From positions 1-9,558 of the forward strand of contig JAJYPO010000081.1 of NCBI GenBank assembly GCA_021795275.1: a stretch of 9,558 bases of DNA. Direction: 5' to 3'. Each line of letters opens with the position of its first letter. Positions within the stretch are counted from its first letter, which is position 1. Origin of the DNA: Nitrospirota bacterium. GTDB taxonomy: Bacteria > Nitrospirota_A > Leptospirillia > Leptospirillales > Leptospirillaceae. The translations under genes were made by a program, and so were the position numbers. Below the pieces are notes generated by a model. That model worked only from the letters and a program-made list of their open reading frames with translations, made no database searches and had not been told where the DNA came from. Below are positions 1 to 6,186 of the stretch, in pieces.

Positions 1-25
1 CCTTCGGGTATCGGGGAATGTGACG

Positions 26-1108
26 ATGCGGCGCATTTTGTTGCTGACAGGGGTGCTCGCCCTGTCCTCATTCTTTCCCGGTCTCGCCCGGGCCGGCGGC
101 AACGACGGGGTGCCGCCCGCCCTTTCGCCCTCCATTCCCTTCCTGCCCTCATGGAACTTCTCAGGGGTCGGGGACCCTGTTCCCCCGACCTCTTCTTCCG
201 ATCCGCTCGCCGACCATGCCGGAGCCTTGCCCCAATCGTCCTCGACGACCGGGATGCTTTCAAGCGGCCTGGCCCACGCCGGAAACCGGATCTTTCTCGA
301 TCCCCTGATCGTCAAGGACGGGGACATCGACAACCAGCTCACCTTGATGCCGGCCTACGGGGGGATGCCGGGACGAAGCTCGGCCTTCACCACCCCGATC
401 ATGCTGGAAAAGCGACTGACGCATCGTTTCAGCCTGCGGGTCGACACGCACTACATCGACCTGTGGACCCCCGGCAAGGGCTATTCGGGGTTCCAGTACG
501 CCGGGCTCCAGGGGAAGCTGCTTCTCTACGAGAACGATCCCCACGAGATCTTCACGACTTTCATCATGAGGGGGATCACCCCGGTGGGGGGAACGCCGGT
601 GGGGCAGGGAGATCCTTTCACGCTTTATTCCTACCTGGTCTTCAACAAGGGGCTGGGGGACGTTCCGGCGTCCTGGCTCCGCCCGCTCGCCTTCCAGACG
701 GACGTGGCCGGGATCGTGCCGTTCGGGAACGGGCCGATGCCGCTCTCGGACTTCATGGGGACCTTCGATTACGGGGATTCGTTCCGGTTCGACGGGGCGA
801 TCGAGTACAGCCTGCTCTATCTCCACGACATCGAGGGGGTGAGGATGCCGGAGTTCGTGGCCCATCTGACGCCGGCGGTGGAGTCGCGGACGCTGGTGAA
901 CCTGTCGAACAACGGGTTCTACGGTCTGACGGAGGGGTATCTGTCCTACGAGATGAACTACCAGGCGGACTGGTACCAGGTGAGCGTGGCCTACCAGCAG
1001 CCCTACGGGGCGGATTCGTCCTTCATGGGGCAGCGGTACGTGCTCTACACGACCTTTTTCTACGGGTGGCTTTTAAAGAAGATGGGGTATCATTCGACGC
1101 CGTTTTGA
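26..1108 (+). CDS. Exported protein, predicted outer-membrane beta-barrel, function unknown
   Basis: The 360-residue product starts with a classic Sec signal peptide: two arginines, a hydrophobic stretch at residues 4-17 and an A-R-A cleavage site before Gly24. A Pro/Ser-rich stretch follows to about residue 80. The rest has alternating aromatic and polar strands with glycine turns (e.g. TPVGGTPVGQGDPFTLYSYL), and the chain ends in Phe, as outer-membrane barrels often do. I infer an outer-membrane barrel. The strand pattern loosely recalls transporter-like proteins of the Phenol_MetA_deg type, but no diagnostic motif is visible. ATG at 26 is preferred because a weak GGGG lies 9 bases upstream. 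A GTG at 20 is also possible, and the frame stays open to the left edge, so a longer form cannot be excluded. A GC-rich hairpin follows the stop, so the transcript probably ends there. Codon use is GC-rich, like the LPS operon and unlike the lipoprotein block next to it. Confidence 0.8.
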   Translation: MRRILLLTGVLALSSFFPGLARAGGNDGVPPALSPSIPFLPSWNFSGVGDPVPPTSSSDPLADHAGALPQSSSTTGMLSSGLAHAGNRIFLDPLIVKDGDIDNQLTLMPAYGGMPGRSSAFTTPIMLEKRLTHRFSLRVDTHYIDLWTPGKGYSGFQYAGLQGKLLLYENDPHEIFTTFIMRGITPVGGTPVGQGDPFTLYSYLVFNKGLGDVPASWLRPLAFQTDVAGIVPFGNGPMPLSDFMGTFDYGDSFRFDGAIEYSLLYLHDIEGVRMPEFVAHLTPAVESRTLVNLSNNGFYGLTEGYLSYEMNYQADWYQVSVAYQQPYGADSSFMGQRYVLYTTFFYGWLLKKMGYHSTPF

Positions 1109-1126
1109 GGAGAAATTGGAAAATGG

Positions 1127-1155
1127 GGGGGGGCCAAAATTCATCTGGCCCCCCC
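1127..1155. terminator. GC-rich hairpin terminator, probably bidirectional
   Basis: GGGGGGGCCA (1127-1136) pairs perfectly with TGGCCCCCCC (1146-1155) across a 9-base loop. On the plus strand it follows the outer-membrane protein stop by 18 bases and is trailed by a pyrimidine-rich TCTTCT, a poor U-tract. On the minus strand it follows the stop of the lipoprotein-like remnant and is trailed by CCATTTTCC. Its position between convergent reading frames fits a shared terminator. Confidence 0.7.
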
Positions 1156-1179
1156 TCTTCTGAATGCAATCGGGCAGGA

Positions 1180-1356
1180 TTAATTCAGAATGTTTTCGCC
1201 GTTGACATTGATGTTTGTCGGGTTCCATCCCAAATTATTCGACACAATTGATGATGTGCTTCCCCCGGTTGAAAAATTTGTCGTTCCAGAGGAACTGCAC
1301 TGCGCGAATCCACCAGATGACGAAGTCAGGTGTGTGATGGACACGCTTATAGGCCA
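1180..1356 (-). pseudogene. C-terminal remnant of a Ser/Thr/Asn-rich secreted protein
   Basis: On the minus strand an open frame runs from 1356 to a TAA at 1180-1182. From a GTG at 1344 it encodes 54 residues, rich in Ser, Thr, Gly and Asn, with motifs such as GGFAQCSSSGTTNFSTGGS and ending in NLGWNPTNINVNGENILN. That composition matches the two intact lipoproteins just upstream on the same strand. The frame is closed at 1357-1359 and by two more stops directly upstream (TAA, TAG, TAA), with no Shine-Dalgarno site, signal peptide or lipobox. I read it as the tail of a third protein of this kind whose 5' part has been lost. The stop is followed on its own strand by the hairpin at 1127-1155, as expected for a true gene end. 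An overlapping frame gives a 40-residue peptide starting MAYKRVHHTP, so the choice of frame rests on composition only. Confidence 0.45.
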
Positions 1357-1527
1357 TTACTATTAACTTATATATGTGGTGTGGTTTCACCTTATCACAC
1401 TGTCCATATTTTGGGGAGAATCATACATATCAGCAGGACACGCCTCTTTCTTTCAGTTCCCCCAAACACCACTTTCGATCATAACTCGATCTGTACCGTC
1501 AAGGCATTATCGAATATGCACAATGAA
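1357..1527. other. AT-rich spacer, no gene seen
   Basis: This spacer follows the stop of the lipoprotein gene at 1528. I see no reading frame with a plausible start and no strong hairpin with a U-tract, so the terminator of that lipoprotein gene is not evident. Stops occur in the frame of the adjacent remnant. It may be decayed coding sequence joined to the 1180-1356 remnant. Confidence 0.4.
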
Positions 1528-2757
1528 TCAATATTGAGTCGTGGTGAATGCAGTAAAAGATGCCGGATAATTGTTATAAATTTTACTGGCGCAAGTATAT
1601 GTAGGTTGAATTGGAATTCCTGCCCCAAGGAAATAACTTCCTGTTACTGACCCCGAAGTACTTACCACAACACTGATTGTTCCAACATATTGTGTTGTGT
1701 TATTACAATAGGTACCTTGGCCAAAAAATTTGCCGACCACTCCCCCCCCAGATCCAGAGGCGGGGACAATGTAGCCTCCTACATTGGCTCCCCCCCCCGA
1801 GCATGATCCGCTTGGACAATTTGTGGCTTCCACATAAAATGCCAAAGCATTGGAAGGGACGCTCAAAGTTGGATAATTGGGATGATTGATAATTGGAGGA
1901 AATGATGTCGGATAGCAAGTGCTGCCAAGGGTTGGACAAGTTACCAACTTGAATGCAGTTTTGTTGCATGGATAAAAGGTCGTGGAGTTCGGGGAACTCG
2001 GACAGGAAGAAGGATTGGAACTCGTCCCCATAGTTCCGTCCATGTACGTATTCCAAGTGACACAAGGGACATAAACCATAGAGCCATTGACAGTCACCCC
2101 AGTTGTTCCTGCCAAAGCGTTGGCAGATGTGCAATTATATGCGGGAGTACTGCTCGGATTCGGAGTGGTTGTCGTCCCGAAGGTCATAGTAAAAGTTTGA
2201 TTTTCAAGCTGTGAAAGGCTCACACTCGCCAAACTGTTCACCGACAATCCAAGAGTAGTGCTAAAAGCAGGAGTCGTAGTATTTGAACTGCTAAAAAAAT
2301 CTAGGGTCCCGGAAATATTTCCGGATGATACCGTCAAGCCCCCGGTCCCGCTCTGGATTGTATAAGAACAGCTAGTCGTTGATGATTGTGTGCAACTACC
2401 ACTATTCAGAACAAGTGTTCCTGAGGAGATGGTGACAGAGCTTCCACTGATAGTATAGTTTCCCCCTCCCACGTTCCCCTGATCGTCCGCTATAGAAAAT
2501 TGCCCTGAGGAATTGAGTGTAAGGGTAAACTTTGCAGGAGAATACCCAGAGGCATAAGCCGGATCAATCAATCCCGGCAAATGAAAATAGGCCAAAGTGG
2601 TTCCCCCAGTATAGATACCTGTTACTGAAGAAGCGGTAGGACTCGAACTTCCTCCGCTATTGCCACCGCCACAAGCAGACAAAACCATCAGTGATGTGAT
2701 CAGGAGCGTAGGAAGCAGCCATAATACGCCCCCTAACACTTTTCGACATTTGATCAT
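1528..2757 (-). CDS. Lipoprotein, Ser/Thr/Gly-rich, function unknown
   Basis: The 409-residue product has a short basic N-terminus, a hydrophobic stretch at residues 7-26 and the lipobox L26-S-A-C29, followed by a Gly/Ser linker. It should be processed by signal peptidase II and anchored in a membrane by Cys29. The mature part is low-complexity and beta-prone, dominated by Ser, Thr, Gly and Asn, with 12 further cysteines, several in short pairs (e.g. CPTLGSTC, CPSGSC). That fits disulfide bonding in an exported protein. No enzyme motif is recognised. The start at 2757 is chosen over an ATG at 2790 because AGAGGA lies 7 bases upstream and the signal sequence begins there. Base composition is clearly more AT-rich than the LPS operon. 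It lies in the same orientation as the lipoprotein gene at 3053-4585, separated by a structured spacer, so it may have its own promoter. It could be a surface or biofilm-matrix protein, but that is speculation. Confidence 0.8.
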   Translation of the reverse strand: MIKCRKVLGGVLWLLPTLLITSLMVLSACGGGNSGGSSSPTASSVTGIYTGGTTLAYFHLPGLIDPAYASGYSPAKFTLTLNSSGQFSIADDQGNVGGGNYTISGSSVTISSGTLVLNSGSCTQSSTTSCSYTIQSGTGGLTVSSGNISGTLDFFSSSNTTTPAFSTTLGLSVNSLASVSLSQLENQTFTMTFGTTTTPNPSSTPAYNCTSANALAGTTGVTVNGSMVYVPCVTWNTYMDGTMGTSSNPSSCPSSPNSTTFYPCNKTAFKLVTCPTLGSTCYPTSFPPIINHPNYPTLSVPSNALAFYVEATNCPSGSCSGGGANVGGYIVPASGSGGGVVGKFFGQGTYCNNTTQYVGTISVVVSTSGSVTGSYFLGAGIPIQPTYTCASKIYNNYPASFTAFTTTQY

Positions 2758-2764
2758 GGACGAA

Positions 2765-2770
2765 TCCTCT
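2765..2770 (-). promoter_or_regulatory. Ribosome binding site deciding the lipoprotein start
   Basis: AGAGGA on the minus strand ends 7 bases before the ATG at 2757. It supports that start over the in-frame ATG at 2790, which would put a charged 11-residue extension ahead of the signal peptide. Confidence 0.65.
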
Positions 2771-2791
2771 CGAAAGGTGGTTTCACCCAAA

Positions 2792-2824
2792 GTAAGTATC
2801 CCCCACCAGAGGTGGGGGTTTTAC
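2792..2824. repeat. Hairpin repeat, copy A
   Basis: The core CCCCCACCAGAGGTGGGGG (2800-2818) is a perfect 8-bp stem with a 3-base loop, preceded by GTAAGTAT and followed by TTTTAC. The same core occurs at 2999-3017 in the same orientation with similar flanks. On the minus strand this hairpin lies about 40 bases upstream of the lipoprotein start at 2757, so it would be in the mRNA leader if transcription starts farther upstream. Confidence 0.8.
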
Positions 2825-2860
2825 GATCGCTGGCCCCTCAAAGGGGCCTTATCGCGATCG
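2824..2860. other. Two-tier stem-loop inside the inter-lipoprotein spacer
   Basis: GGCCCCT (2832-2838) pairs with AGGGGCC (2842-2848) across a 3-base loop. Around it CGATCGC (2824-2830) pairs with GCGATCG (2854-2860), giving a coaxial double stem with a small asymmetric bulge. There is no U-tract on the minus strand, so a terminator for the upstream lipoprotein gene is unlikely. It adjoins hairpin copy A directly. It would fold either as single-stranded DNA or in the leader RNA of the 1528-2757 gene. Confidence 0.6.
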
Positions 2861-2992
2861 AAAAACTGTGAGATCCGTCGCCCTTCTTTTATTCCGGGCT
2901 AAATTTCACCCCATGAAGAGATGTGGGGCAAAACCCAAATCCCGGGATTTTATGCATAGCTCCTAAACGCATTCCCGGAATTCTCAAAGTTT

Positions 2993-3024
2993 GTGAGTCC
3001 CCCACCAGAGGTGGGGGGTTTACC
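2993..3024. repeat. Hairpin repeat, copy B
   Basis: This repeats the core CCCCCACCAGAGGTGGGGG (2999-3017) found at 2800-2818, here flanked by GTGAGT on the left and GTTTACC on the right. It lies just past the stop of the lipoprotein gene at 3053. On that strand it could act as a transcription stop, but only ACTCAC and no U-run follows it, so a classical intrinsic terminator is doubtful. Confidence 0.8.
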
Positions 3025-3052
3025 TTGGTGAATTATTTATTAAAAATACTTG

Positions 3053-4585
3053 TCAAAAATCTCCCCATTGATAGATATAACCACCAATATCACCATATTG
3101 CAAACTTAATCGAACACAAGCAGAAGTGGTATTACAACCCGTATCGGGAACAGAGGCCGTTCCATTAGGTGTAATCCCAATGGTCACATCGTTCTTATTA
3201 GCATCGTTTATGTCCCCAAATTCTGCGGTCGCTTCTGAAAGAACAGATTGAAGAACCGCAAGTGTGGGTTGAATCCAAGTTCCTGTTGAAAAGTCATATT
3301 CATACCACTGCCAACTGAATCCTGTCACTATAGACCCTGACATTGTCAGTTTAATACTGGGGAAAAAAATATTCGTCAATTTTGTCAGCGGGATAGAGGA
3401 AACATTAGTAAATGTAAGCGTGCAACCGTTTGTTCCACAATTCGATGTTCCTGTTCCTGTCATTTTATAAGTTCCAGTTGGAGGAGTCGTAGGATTTGTG
3501 ATAGGCCCACCCCCTGGTGCCCCTGGTGATTCAAATTCATAATTTTCAGCATTTAAGGACTGACCATTAAGGGAAAGATTAAGTGAATTCGCTGAACTAT
3601 TATAGCTGCACCCGTCTATACTGATCGTAGTGTTTCCATAGGCAATGACACTGCTTGGTGCTTCCAGGACGATATTGGACGTGGGTTTGCAACTGTTATT
3701 GTTTAAACCCGTTGTATTAAAGGTAGGCATAGATGCAAGATTTGTTCCTGCTTCGATAATATTAAAATTATATGATTTTTCCATGGTAGAAAAGGAAGGA
3801 GTGGGGGCATAAGATTTTTCGGTCGAGGAAAACATTGGTCCAGGATTACTACAACTGGTAGTACAATCTCCATGACCAAACCAGTATTCTAGGATGAACT
3901 TATAAAATCGATTTTCCTTGTAATCAAGGATCCCATCCCCATCCACATCGCCATTTTCGAGCCATGTAACAGATTGAGTATAGGTTGCTAAAGTCGCGGC
4001 TTCCGTTGTATTGATTCCAAGGGACGTTAGAAGTTTGGATTCAGAAATTGTCGGGGTGGCAGTTAACCCGGAAAGAGACACTGTTCCAAGAGAAAAACTT
4101 TGCGAACTTGTAGAAACTGGAATGATGGCCATTCCTGATGTTGGGTCTACTGTCAGGGTCCCAACGGTGGTGGTTCCGTCAAGCAGGAGTATCAGGTATG
4201 TTTTCCCGGTAGGGAGGGAGATTGAAAAGCTAGAACCGGAAAATGAGGCCAATTCTGTTGTCGATCCGTCAGTCGATCGGGCAAGAATGCTGGTAATCGT
4301 TTGAACAGATGCATGCGCCGACCTTGGAGAGATCAGTGCGTAGAGACGATCTAAGACTCCTTGTATTTTTGCCATTTGAATGGATTGAGAATCCAGAGTG
4401 CCTGTCACAACAATGCCGGACCCGGATGCTGCACCAGATCCTCCTCCCCCACCCCCGCCGCTTCCACCCCCGCAGGCTGCAAGGGAAAGCGTAAGGAAAA
4501 GAACCATCGCTGAAAAGAGATGTGAGAGGATAAAGGTTTTTCTGGACGATCTAATGCACTCCAGGGGTTTACTTGGGGAATTCAT
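3053..4585 (-). CDS. Lipoprotein with an EF-hand-like calcium-binding loop, function unknown
   Basis: The 510-residue product has a lipoprotein signal peptide: basic residues near 12-16, a hydrophobic run at 18-37 and lipobox L35-A-A-C38. A glycine-rich linker follows (residues 39-57). A beta-rich segment (about 58-175) contains a carboxypeptidase-regulatory-like pattern (SFSISLPTGKTYLILLLDG). At 213-224 is a complete EF-hand/dockerin-type loop, DVDGDGILDYKE, with acidic residues at loop positions 1, 3, 5, 9 and 12, so calcium binding is plausible. A short internal repeat follows, with EKSY at 256-259 and 269-272. The C-terminal part is Ser/Thr/Asn/Gly-rich with paired cysteines, 8 in all after Cys38. 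The start is firm: GGAGGT at 4591-4596 lies 5 bases upstream of the ATG. Composition is AT-richer than the LPS operon and like the lipoprotein gene at 1528-2757. It is divergent from the LPS operon. The family is not recognised; an envelope or surface role is inferred from the anchor. Confidence 0.82.
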   Translation of the reverse strand: MNSPSKPLECIRSSRKTFILSHLFSAMVLFLTLSLAACGGGSGGGGGGGSGAASGSGIVVTGTLDSQSIQMAKIQGVLDRLYALISPRSAHASVQTITSILARSTDGSTTELASFSGSSFSISLPTGKTYLILLLDGTTTVGTLTVDPTSGMAIIPVSTSSQSFSLGTVSLSGLTATPTISESKLLTSLGINTTEAATLATYTQSVTWLENGDVDGDGILDYKENRFYKFILEYWFGHGDCTTSCSNPGPMFSSTEKSYAPTPSFSTMEKSYNFNIIEAGTNLASMPTFNTTGLNNNSCKPTSNIVLEAPSSVIAYGNTTISIDGCSYNSSANSLNLSLNGQSLNAENYEFESPGAPGGGPITNPTTPPTGTYKMTGTGTSNCGTNGCTLTFTNVSSIPLTKLTNIFFPSIKLTMSGSIVTGFSWQWYEYDFSTGTWIQPTLAVLQSVLSEATAEFGDINDANKNDVTIGITPNGTASVPDTGCNTTSACVRLSLQYGDIGGYIYQWGDF

Positions 4586-4630
4586 CGTTCACCTCCGAAT
4601 GTCAATCGGAAGAGTTCTGTTTTCGGATGA

Positions 4631-4660
4631 AAATCCTTGACGTTCATGAAACAAGGATTT
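4631..4660. promoter_or_regulatory. Inverted repeat upstream of the lipoprotein gene
   Basis: AAATCCTTG (4631-4639) and CAAGGATTT (4652-4660) form a perfect 9-bp inverted repeat with a 12-base spacer, about 45-75 bases before the lipoprotein start. On the plus strand it runs into six Ts (4658-4663) and resembles an intrinsic terminator, but no plus-strand gene precedes it. An operator or leader hairpin for the minus-strand gene is an alternative. Confidence 0.45.
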
Positions 4661-4952
4661 TTTCCCGAGGACAGCCCTCAAATAAAAGGGATTAATCCAA
4701 AAACGGATGAAAAACATAAGTATTAAATTTCAATTGAATTATGGCTAACATGAAAAAACCTGTAAATCATACTTAGGTAGCCTTTTTATTGAACTTTAGT
4801 AGGAAACTCTGTTCGAATATCCTGATAGTTTTAAGTCCAATGTCCTTTGTGCTGCTTTACAATATTGTTTCCCCTTAGCGCGTTCCTTCCTATCAAAAAG
4901 ACGAAAATCCTAGAAAGGGCCAAATTTCTCCGCTCTCTGTTATTTTTCCGAT

Positions 4953-4962
4953 GTGATAAAAT
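4953..4962 (+). promoter_or_regulatory. Probable extended -10 promoter of the LPS operon
   Basis: TGTGATAAAAT carries a TAAAAT -10-like hexamer (4957-4962) with an upstream TG. No TTGACA-like -35 is seen at the expected distance. Transcription would start near 4969, almost at the ATG at 4972, which has no Shine-Dalgarno site. This suggests a leaderless mRNA. Confidence 0.35.
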
Positions 4963-4971
4963 ACCCGGATC

Positions 4972-6186
4972 ATGACTTCCGAGCACAAAAACAATGTTTT
5001 CCTGGATCTTTCAGGCCAGATCCTGAACGGCACCGGTTTTCACGGAGCGCCCCGACTTCCTCTCGGAAGCTCCGTTCTGGTCGTCCTCTTCGGGCGGATC
5101 GGGGACGTGATCTTCACCCTTCCGTCGATCCTGGCGTTGAAGAAAGCCCGTCCGGACCTCTCCGTCGACTGGCTGGTCGAAGACCGGTGCGCCGACCTTC
5201 TACTGGGCCATCCCGCCCTTCGGCATGTCTTCCTTTTCCGGAGGGGGGACTATTCGACGGCGGTGAGGGAGCGGCGCTATGGAACGGCTTTCAGGACTCT
5301 GGGGGATCTTTTTCGCGCGGTCAGAAAGGAGCGGTACGGAGCGGTTCTGGACTTCCAGGGGCTTCTGAAGTCCGGCATCGCGACCTTCTTGGCCCATGGG
5401 AAGGTCAAGCTCGGATCCCCCTCCACCTACGGCCGCATGAAGGAAGGGGCCGGGTTGTTCTCCCGGCAGGTTCCGCTGGCCCGGGAGGGGCTTCATCTGG
5501 TCGAGCGGCATCTCCTGGTCGTGGAGGCCCTTTTGGGGCAGGCGGTTTTACCCGAGCCCATCCTTCTCGAGTTTTCCGAAGAGGAGCGGATCCGTGTCCG
5601 GTCCCTTGTGGGACCGGACCCCTTTGTCCTGCTCCACCCCTTCGCCAGCTGGACGACCCGGAACTGGCCTTCCTCTTCCTGGACCCGTGTCGCCCGCGAG
5701 ATTGCGGGGAAGGGGTACCGTGTGGTCCTGGCGGGAGCGGGAGGGGAGGCTCAGGAAAGGGTGAAGAACGCGCTGGACGCGGCCGTTCCAGGAGGCGTTG
5801 TCGACCTCCTCGGAAAACTCACGCTCCGGGAGCTGGCCTTCGCCATGGCCTCATCAGAAGCGGTCCTGGCGGTCGATTCCGGACCCATGCATCTCGCCTC
5901 CGCGACCGGGACCCGTGTGGTGGCCCTCTTCGGGCCCACCGACCCGGTCCGTCTCGGACCCTATGGCCCCCGGAGAACGGAGGAGGGAGACGAGGAGATG
6001 GGGCGCTCCGGACGGGTGGTCTCGGCAGGACTTTCCTGCCAGCCCTGCATGATGCGCCGGTGTTCCATCGGAACGATCTGCCAGGAGCAGTTGACCCCCG
6101 AGACGGTGCTCGAGGCTTTTTCCGGGATCATGAAGACCGGGACATTGGCGGGGCAGGCCCGTCTCCTTCGGGAGGGCTGCCCATGA
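4972..6186 (+). CDS. Glycosyltransferase family 9 protein (heptosyltransferase-like)
   Basis: This 404-residue GT9 enzyme probably transfers a heptose or related sugar from an ADP-activated donor to the growing LPS core on the cytoplasmic face of the inner membrane. Visible features are the N-terminal glycine loop GRIGDVIFTLP (41-51) with the likely catalytic Asp45, LDFQGLLKSG (126-135) typical of WaaC-like enzymes, an HPFASWTTRNWP segment (222-233), the donor-site motif VDSGPMHLAS (301-310) and LFGPTDP (319-325). Near the C-terminus are four cysteines (356, 359, 364, 370), also found in the two GT9 enzymes downstream. About 34 residues precede the first beta strand, more than usual. Without a Shine-Dalgarno site at 4972, a later start is possible, though no better one stands out. 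It opens the operon and overlaps the next gene by ATGA. The acceptor cannot be told from sequence, so no symbol is given. Confidence 0.85.
   Translation: MTSEHKNNVFLDLSGQILNGTGFHGAPRLPLGSSVLVVLFGRIGDVIFTLPSILALKKARPDLSVDWLVEDRCADLLLGHPALRHVFLFRRGDYSTAVRERRYGTAFRTLGDLFRAVRKERYGAVLDFQGLLKSGIATFLAHGKVKLGSPSTYGRMKEGAGLFSRQVPLAREGLHLVERHLLVVEALLGQAVLPEPILLEFSEEERIRVRSLVGPDPFVLLHPFASWTTRNWPSSSWTRVAREIAGKGYRVVLAGAGGEAQERVKNALDAAVPGGVVDLLGKLTLRELAFAMASSEAVLAVDSGPMHLASATGTRVVALFGPTDPVRLGPYGPRRTEEGDEEMGRSGRVVSAGLSCQPCMMRRCSIGTICQEQLTPETVLEAFSGIMKTGTLAGQARLLREGCP

Larger units (their letters stand above)
2792..3024. mobile_element. Possible non-autonomous hairpin-ended element (IS200/IS605- or REP/PATE-like)
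   Basis: Two direct copies of the same hairpin (cores 2800-2818 and 2999-3017) bound about 180 bases with no gene. Directly repeated subterminal hairpins read on one strand are the signature of elements moved by Y1 HUH transposases (IS200/IS605) and of REP/RAYT derivatives. Both cores are followed by TTTAC-type sequence. The interior also folds: a stem at 2824-2860, a smaller one at 2909-2928, and an 8-bp pairing of ATTCCGGG (2891-2898) with CCCGGAAT (2974-2981). No transposase is present, so it would be a passive derivative. The alternatives are two simple terminator-like hairpins or a structured mRNA leader for the downstream minus-strand gene. Confidence 0.3.
4586..4971. other. AT-rich divergent intergenic region
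   Basis: No gene is seen here. The region must hold promoters for the minus-strand lipoprotein gene and the plus-strand LPS operon. It contains several symmetric or repeated motifs: the inverted repeat at 4631-4660, the palindrome GGATTAATCC (4689-4698), the palindrome TTCAATTGAA (4729-4738), and two direct copies of CGGATGAAAA (4624-4633 and 4704-4713). These could be regulator sites, but none matches an operator I can name. No convincing -35/-10 pair was found for the lipoprotein gene. Confidence 0.5.

Noticed and set aside
151..1251. 366-codon plus-strand frame overlapping the outer-membrane protein
   Set aside because: It is out of frame with a convincing signal peptide protein, has Arg/Gly-rich shadow composition, and runs through the terminator hairpin at 1127-1155.
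1332..1400. Inverted pair GTGTGAT / ATCACAC
   Set aside because: It is only 7 bp, more than 50 bases apart, with no accompanying structure or gene boundary.
1330..1650. Plus-strand 106-codon frame
   Set aside because: It overlaps the end of the intact lipoprotein gene on the other strand and has neither an SD nor a recognisable motif.
2792..3024. CRISPR array or attC-type integron site
   Set aside because: There are only two repeats about 200 bases apart, the spacer is far too long for CRISPR, and the attC core sites are not recognisable.
2660..3168. Two short plus-strand frames across the hairpin spacer, considered as tnpB or other transposase remnants
   Set aside because: Their translations show no TnpA/TnpB motif (no HUH, no zinc finger) and partly run through the hairpins and the lipoprotein genes.
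4953..6182. Long plus-strand frame continuous with waaC that would make a 781-residue protein
   Set aside because: The part before 6183 is a shadow of the first GT9 gene, rich in Arg, Gly and Pro with no motifs. The true waaC start at 6183 has a good SD and an ATGA overlap.
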